NCBI GenBank assembly: GCA_003439945.1
Contig: QVRM01005427.1
Span: 620,001-684,000, forward strand
Reading direction: 5' to 3'
Origin: Dermanyssus gallinae
Taxonomy: Eukaryota; Arthropoda; Arachnida; Mesostigmata; Dermanyssidae
DNA: 64,000 nucleotides
Shown here: positions 59,070 to 64,000 of the stretch, one piece after another
Numbering within the stretch: position 1 is the first letter of the stretch
Layout: each line of letters opens with the position of its first letter
Translations under genes and position numbers: made by a program
Notes under the pieces: generated by a model
Seen by the model: only the letters and a program-made list of their open reading frames with translations
The model's database searches: none
Told to the model about the DNA's origin: nothing

Positions 59070-61888
59070 CAAATTGCTCAAAGTTAGCTGTTTGATTTAT
59101 GTCTAGTGCATGACGATGTTTTGCATGTGCAGGATAAAATGGATAGTACTGAACGTGGAATATGGGAAAACGCCGTGACTGCTGCTCATGCAACTTCTAC
59201 AATTTGTCAGAAGCGCTCAGCTAAGAGAGTACCCTAATATACGTCCCTCAAAAAATGCCCTAAACACGGTTGACCGACGGTCAAGCCATAGTCATTGCAA
59301 GGCGGAAATAGTGCTCAACGCTAGGCATCTGGCAAAGCCAGTGAGCCATCTGTTTGGGGGTCACGTACCTAGAAGTCACGTTCGCTCAGCAACTATCAAG
59401 GTGGCACGTGTGGTCCAGTCATTTCATGCCGTGTCTAACTTGGCTAGATTAGTGTCGAGCAGGCATCGCGTCAATGAGAGTCAACAAAGATTGCGGTGAC
59501 TAGGTTTACGCGGTACGGGAACAGTGGTCATGAATGGGTGCTTTCAGTCATACATACATTCAGTCATACACCGGGGAAGCCCTCGGGAATCGCTATGTTT
59601 TAACTACGAAGGACCATATCAATGCAGGACCATTGCGGCAGGCGGTATTTTGGCTGATGTAGTATGTCCCTATCCAACGTTATAACTAGAAGAACTCAAT
59701 CGCTACGGTGTTCGAGGCCATGAGGTAATATGGAATATGACAATCGAGTTAAAAAATCATCAAATTTATCTTACTATTTTAGCATTCGTGTGAACAACCT
59801 CAGCAGCGATAAGACTACCTCGTCAACAAGACACAAATTGCAAGGACGGATCGCGTAACTAACATGTTTTTATGGCGGATGGCCAGGGCACTGAGAACTC
59901 AAAATGCTTGCGGCGCAAATGTCGGTACAAAAGTAAATTGACTCGTCTATAAATCTAGGAAACGGTTTGTAGAATGAAAACATTGTAAACATGCCCCTCT
60001 TTGTTAGAATAAAGGTGCGTTTGAATTGAACTCTATTGAAGACGGACGACGAATAACGTTATGAACGTGCTGTAATGCGCGGGCCAGCAATTACGGGCAG
60101 GTCCACGACGGCCAACACGGTGGTGGCATGGAACGCTAATTAATGCACGGTTATAACAAAAACGGAGCGTTGCTTGGCGACCGGAAACAATTGACCAGCG
60201 TGAGATTAAGCCCGCCTTGGAAGGAACTCGTTCTTTCTTGTTAGTTGTGTTGGATCGATTGAGCGTTGTCCTGCTGCGACAGTTTTCAGCTCTAAAGGAG
60301 GTTCATGTAAGTCTAGCACATAGCAGGTCTAACCTGCTAAAAAATATATATGGTAGAGCAATATTCCTTCTGATAGTAAAAGTAATGGACACTGTGGGCG
60401 TACCGATGGGAGGGGTGGACGCTGAGTGGCTTCAGTCATTTACACACTTGAAATTGTGACAGCATCAAGGGCACAAAACACTTACACGCCTCGAAACATT
60501 ACTAAACGCGCGATGAGAAGTCCAAGCATTAACGCCGTGACCTTTGAATTATTGAAAAGGTGCGCGCAATACCTAAAAAAAACTTTACGCGCAATAAACG
60601 TATATAAGAAAAGATTAAGCGAAATTCCATCACGACAAATAACATTTGTTTTATTATTTCGCGTGCGGTCGTTCCGTTTCCATCAACGCCGTGCACATCA
60701 TCTACGTCACGTTCGTGCATGAATCAACCTTGTTCATTTCACCTTATGCATCAATCTTGACCACTCACTTACTTGAACAGTCTTCGAATAAAAATTGTGC
60801 CACCCTACGGGCAAAGAAAGACGTCCCGCTTCATTTCGTTCAGTGGTTAGCTCTGTGTGTAGATTACGTTTCGTTGCCAGGCCAGACCCCCGAGGTTCTC
60901 CGAGCAGATGAGCGGCCCAGAGAAGTATTGCTTGAGTACGTAGAACCAGTACTTATCGGTAGTATGGTAGTAGATTATTGCCGTAAATCTTAGAGTGCTT
61001 ATGAGCAGAACGTCGTGTCATCTATATTGCCAACGTTTCAATACCAGATATTAGCGGAACGGTTTATTTTGCTGACGTTTCCAGCATATATATATATATA
61101 TATGGAGAAATATTTAAAAATTATTGTAGTTGTATATTGTATTGACCACCGCCTAATATTGCAGTCAATATTGCTCAAGTGACAGTACAAAAGATACTCT
61201 CTGTTGCAAGATATTATAGCTCTTAACATACACACACGTATAACAGATGATTGGACCGGCTGGTTTTCATAACGTACAATAACGTTGATTCTCGTTGTGG
61301 AGCAAGATTTGAGGTGGTAAATTCGATAGGGCATATAAGAACAAGGATACGCCTAGCTTATGGATAGACACAGCGGCGAACACAGTCAAATTCATCGTAC
61401 AAAAAGTGCAATTGGATTGCCGACGTCTAATGATGTAGTTGATCAGCAACAGGTCATCCTTTGTTTGTTCGTGTATCTGTCAAATATTTTGATTTACCGT
61501 CCGAGTAAAGACTCCGCTAGCCAGTATAGAAAGCGCTTGATTCCGTAGAAGAGGCGTACAGAATTGCATGGCAGCCTGTATTATTATTAAATAGAAGCCA
61601 CATATGGCGAAACCGTGGTGTTCGGCCGACTCAGCACCAAGCGACTGACTATCAGTCAGCCGACCGTGCTACAAGATCGAATAACTTTAGGGTGTTGTCG
61701 CATCGTTAACACGTACGATACCTGATGCCCTCATAAGCAGATGACGGTCGCTAAGCGTGTGTTATAAATGGTTGCAACTGATTTTGTCTCGTAGAGGTAG
61801 CTACACATTGAGGACGCTCCTCAAGTAATCCCGGCGCAATGGCCAAAAAGAAACTGTTACGGAGTACGCCATTGAAACGCGGTGATCC
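59070..61888. other. No gene supported; downstream flank of GPI
   Basis: Long mixed-composition frames at 59188-59499, 60217-60459 and 60646-60993 (plus) lack motifs or splice support. The nearest clear AATAAA on the GPI strand is at about 61063-61068, roughly 0.8 kb past the stop. No closer polyadenylation signal is convincing. Confidence 0.4.
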
Positions 61889-62059
<171 letters not shown>

Positions 62060-62170
62060 TCACGCACGGATACGGCCTAGCAGGTCGCACGTATAAACCA
62101 TGCTAATCAAGCATTTTCCTTAGTGTGTACGTATAAATATATCTAACCTAGATATTGTGTAGATTTTGTA

Positions 62171-62174
<4 letters not shown>

Positions 62175-62245
<71 letters not shown>

Positions 62246-62249
62246 TATG
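62175..62249. repeat. (TA)n array in GPI intron
   Basis: About 75 bases of TA between the last two GPI exons, in an intron of 394 bases (62010-62403). Confidence 0.95.
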
Positions 62250-62402
62250 TTTTTATGGGCGGACTGGCAGCCCCGTACCAATAATCGCCCACTGTTGTCG
62301 ACGTAAGGGCATGTTACAATCTTTACCAGTACGTATAAACGTAATTATATATAACTGCAAACAATTCATATATATATATATATGAATAGCATTGAAAGCT
62401 TA

Positions 62403-62798
<396 letters not shown>

Positions 62799-62949
62799 TT
62801 AGCCAGCCGGCTGCGATGTACAGTATTCAGAATACTTCGAACTTTCCAAACGCCAGGCTGAGCCAGCCACGGCGTGCTCAACTTAACTCGCCCTCCGCGG
62901 CCAGCGTAATAACAGCGACTTTTTAAGTAAACAGCGACCGCATAATTCA

Positions 62950-63153
<204 letters not shown>

Positions 63154-63226
63154 TCATACTGTACCATTTGTATAAACGCGCTCTATGCCGATTGATTGCT
63201 CTGTGCTGCTTGTTAAAATCCTTTTG

Positions 63227-63228
<2 letters not shown>

Positions 63229-63312
<84 letters not shown>
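63229..63312. repeat. (TA)n array at LINE 3' side
   Basis: About 84 bases of TA with one TTTATA slip. It lies about 80 bases past the stop codon of the LINE ORF. Confidence 0.95.
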
Positions 63313-63316
<4 letters not shown>

Positions 63317-63390
63317 CGTTTATTGTTACCTTGGTTAGGTATTGCACATTACAAATATATATTATAAGAACATTATATCCACAATCCATC

Positions 63391-64000
63391 CTATGAGATC
63401 ATATTCAGACTTGTTATCGATGTCATTTTCGTACATTGACCAGCGTGGTATCTTGAACATGATAAGCCACAATATTTGCATATACAAAGATCACTTAGGT
63501 CATGATATCCTTCTGTTCTACATATTGCATGGTGGAACCCGTGAACCGCATATCTTACAACCGTATGACGAGTATTTCGGCACACCCCCTTCCACTCAGT
63601 GTTTGTCATTGCTCTTGTGTTATAAAAATCGGGATCAACGTCTGCCATCTTTTCATCATACAGCCTAATAAATTCACGATAGGCCGGCGTCTCTGGGAAC
63701 TTAAACTGCGACTTTAACTGTTCGACAAACAGCGGAGTACCTGTAAGAAGATAGACCAAACGATTTCGCGTTGAGCAGTGCAGGCCCAAGACCCTTTTTA
63801 GAAATGCAGGTTTAGTACTATCTAACAACGCGAGGTGTGCTGTGCTCAGTTTCTCCCAGAGCAGTTCTATTCCATAAGATGCAATTGGTGCTATTTTCAT
63901 ATTAAACAAAGCCAGTGCCGTGCTGAGTGACAGTTTTTGCGGCTGTGCTATCATTGTTGCGGCCACCAGTGCCTTTGCTACTCGCTGTTCTATATGTACA
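63391..64000 (-). mobile_element. LINE ORF2 C-terminal part, uninterrupted, entering from the right edge
   Basis: Minus-strand frame open for at least 200 codons, from the edge to a stop at 63391. Characteristic post-RT sequence: SLSTALALFNMKIAPIASYG (like LFxxKxxPIxxYGIExxW), IELLWEKLS, FLKRVLGLHCSTRNRLVYLL. A terminal Cys/His knuckle (CKYCGLSCSRYHAGQC, CX2CX7HX3C) follows. These match the thumb/C-terminal region of non-LTR retrotransposon polymerases of arthropods. No stop or frameshift in the visible part points to a recent insertion. The shown Met equivalents are internal; the ORF start lies outside the window. It is oriented with GPI transcription. Confidence 0.75.

Noticed and set aside
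60646..60993. 115-codon plus-strand frame downstream of GPI
   Set aside because: Protein-like composition but no motif, no splice sites checked out and no repeat-family match. Length is possible by chance.
63391..63966. Host gene or additional GPI exon
   Set aside because: Sequence shows LINE polymerase C-terminal motifs and a terminal Cys/His knuckle, not GPI.

Overview
This is arthropod nuclear DNA. It has spliced genes with GT..AG introns, one intron of about 16.4 kb, tRNA-derived SINEs, Tc1/mariner transposase relics, non-LTR and other reverse-transcriptase relics, and more than fifty (TA)n arrays. The repeat mix would suit a mite or other chelicerate, but that is inference; the sequence does not name a species. 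I see no bacterial or viral genome segment. Most of the window is intron or intergenic repeat.

Left part (1-23.1 kb, minus strand): one gene for a secreted protein, pieced together from exon phases. Exon 1 (23118-23055) encodes a signal peptide. After an intron of about 16.4 kb, exon 2 (6700-6488) carries one sushi/CCP domain. Exon 3 (6107-5384) is Asn-rich and low in complexity, exon 4 (2556-2338) is charged and helical-looking, and exon 5 (555-41) is acidic and Gln-rich. The model runs off the left edge. All junctions agree in phase, giving about 578 codons. I do not recognise the orthologue.

Middle (23.1-61.9 kb): upstream of the signal-peptide exon lie CAA/CAG-type arrays and two minisatellites (about 24-28 kb). 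I could support no host gene between about 26 and 61.8 kb. The stretch holds a YLDDG-type reverse-transcriptase relic (30.3-31.6 kb) and an inverted 3' piece of the same family (42.7-43.0 kb), a mariner relic (43.0-43.7 kb) and several relics of IS630/Tc1-like transposases (40.3, 46.7-47.8 and 51.4-51.8 kb). It also has a tandemly duplicated Tc1-like relic (53.4-55.3 kb) whose second copy carries a SINE, and a LINE relic with pre-RT and RNase H pieces (57.8-59.1 kb). Two clear SINE families have four copies each, and a third has one copy and one fragment.

Right end (61.9-64 kb, minus strand): the last four coding exons of glucose-6-phosphate isomerase (glycolysis/gluconeogenesis). The next intron upstream holds an uninterrupted LINE ORF end that continues past the right edge.

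The two host genes are unrelated in function. The most informative structures are the TA arrays that serve as junctions for many insertions, the SINEs with target-site duplications, the palindrome-bearing dispersed repeat (12.9 and 35.3 kb) and the perfect hairpins at 19.7 and 48.0 kb. I found no convincing new biological system; the hunt section lists the unexplained structures by interest.
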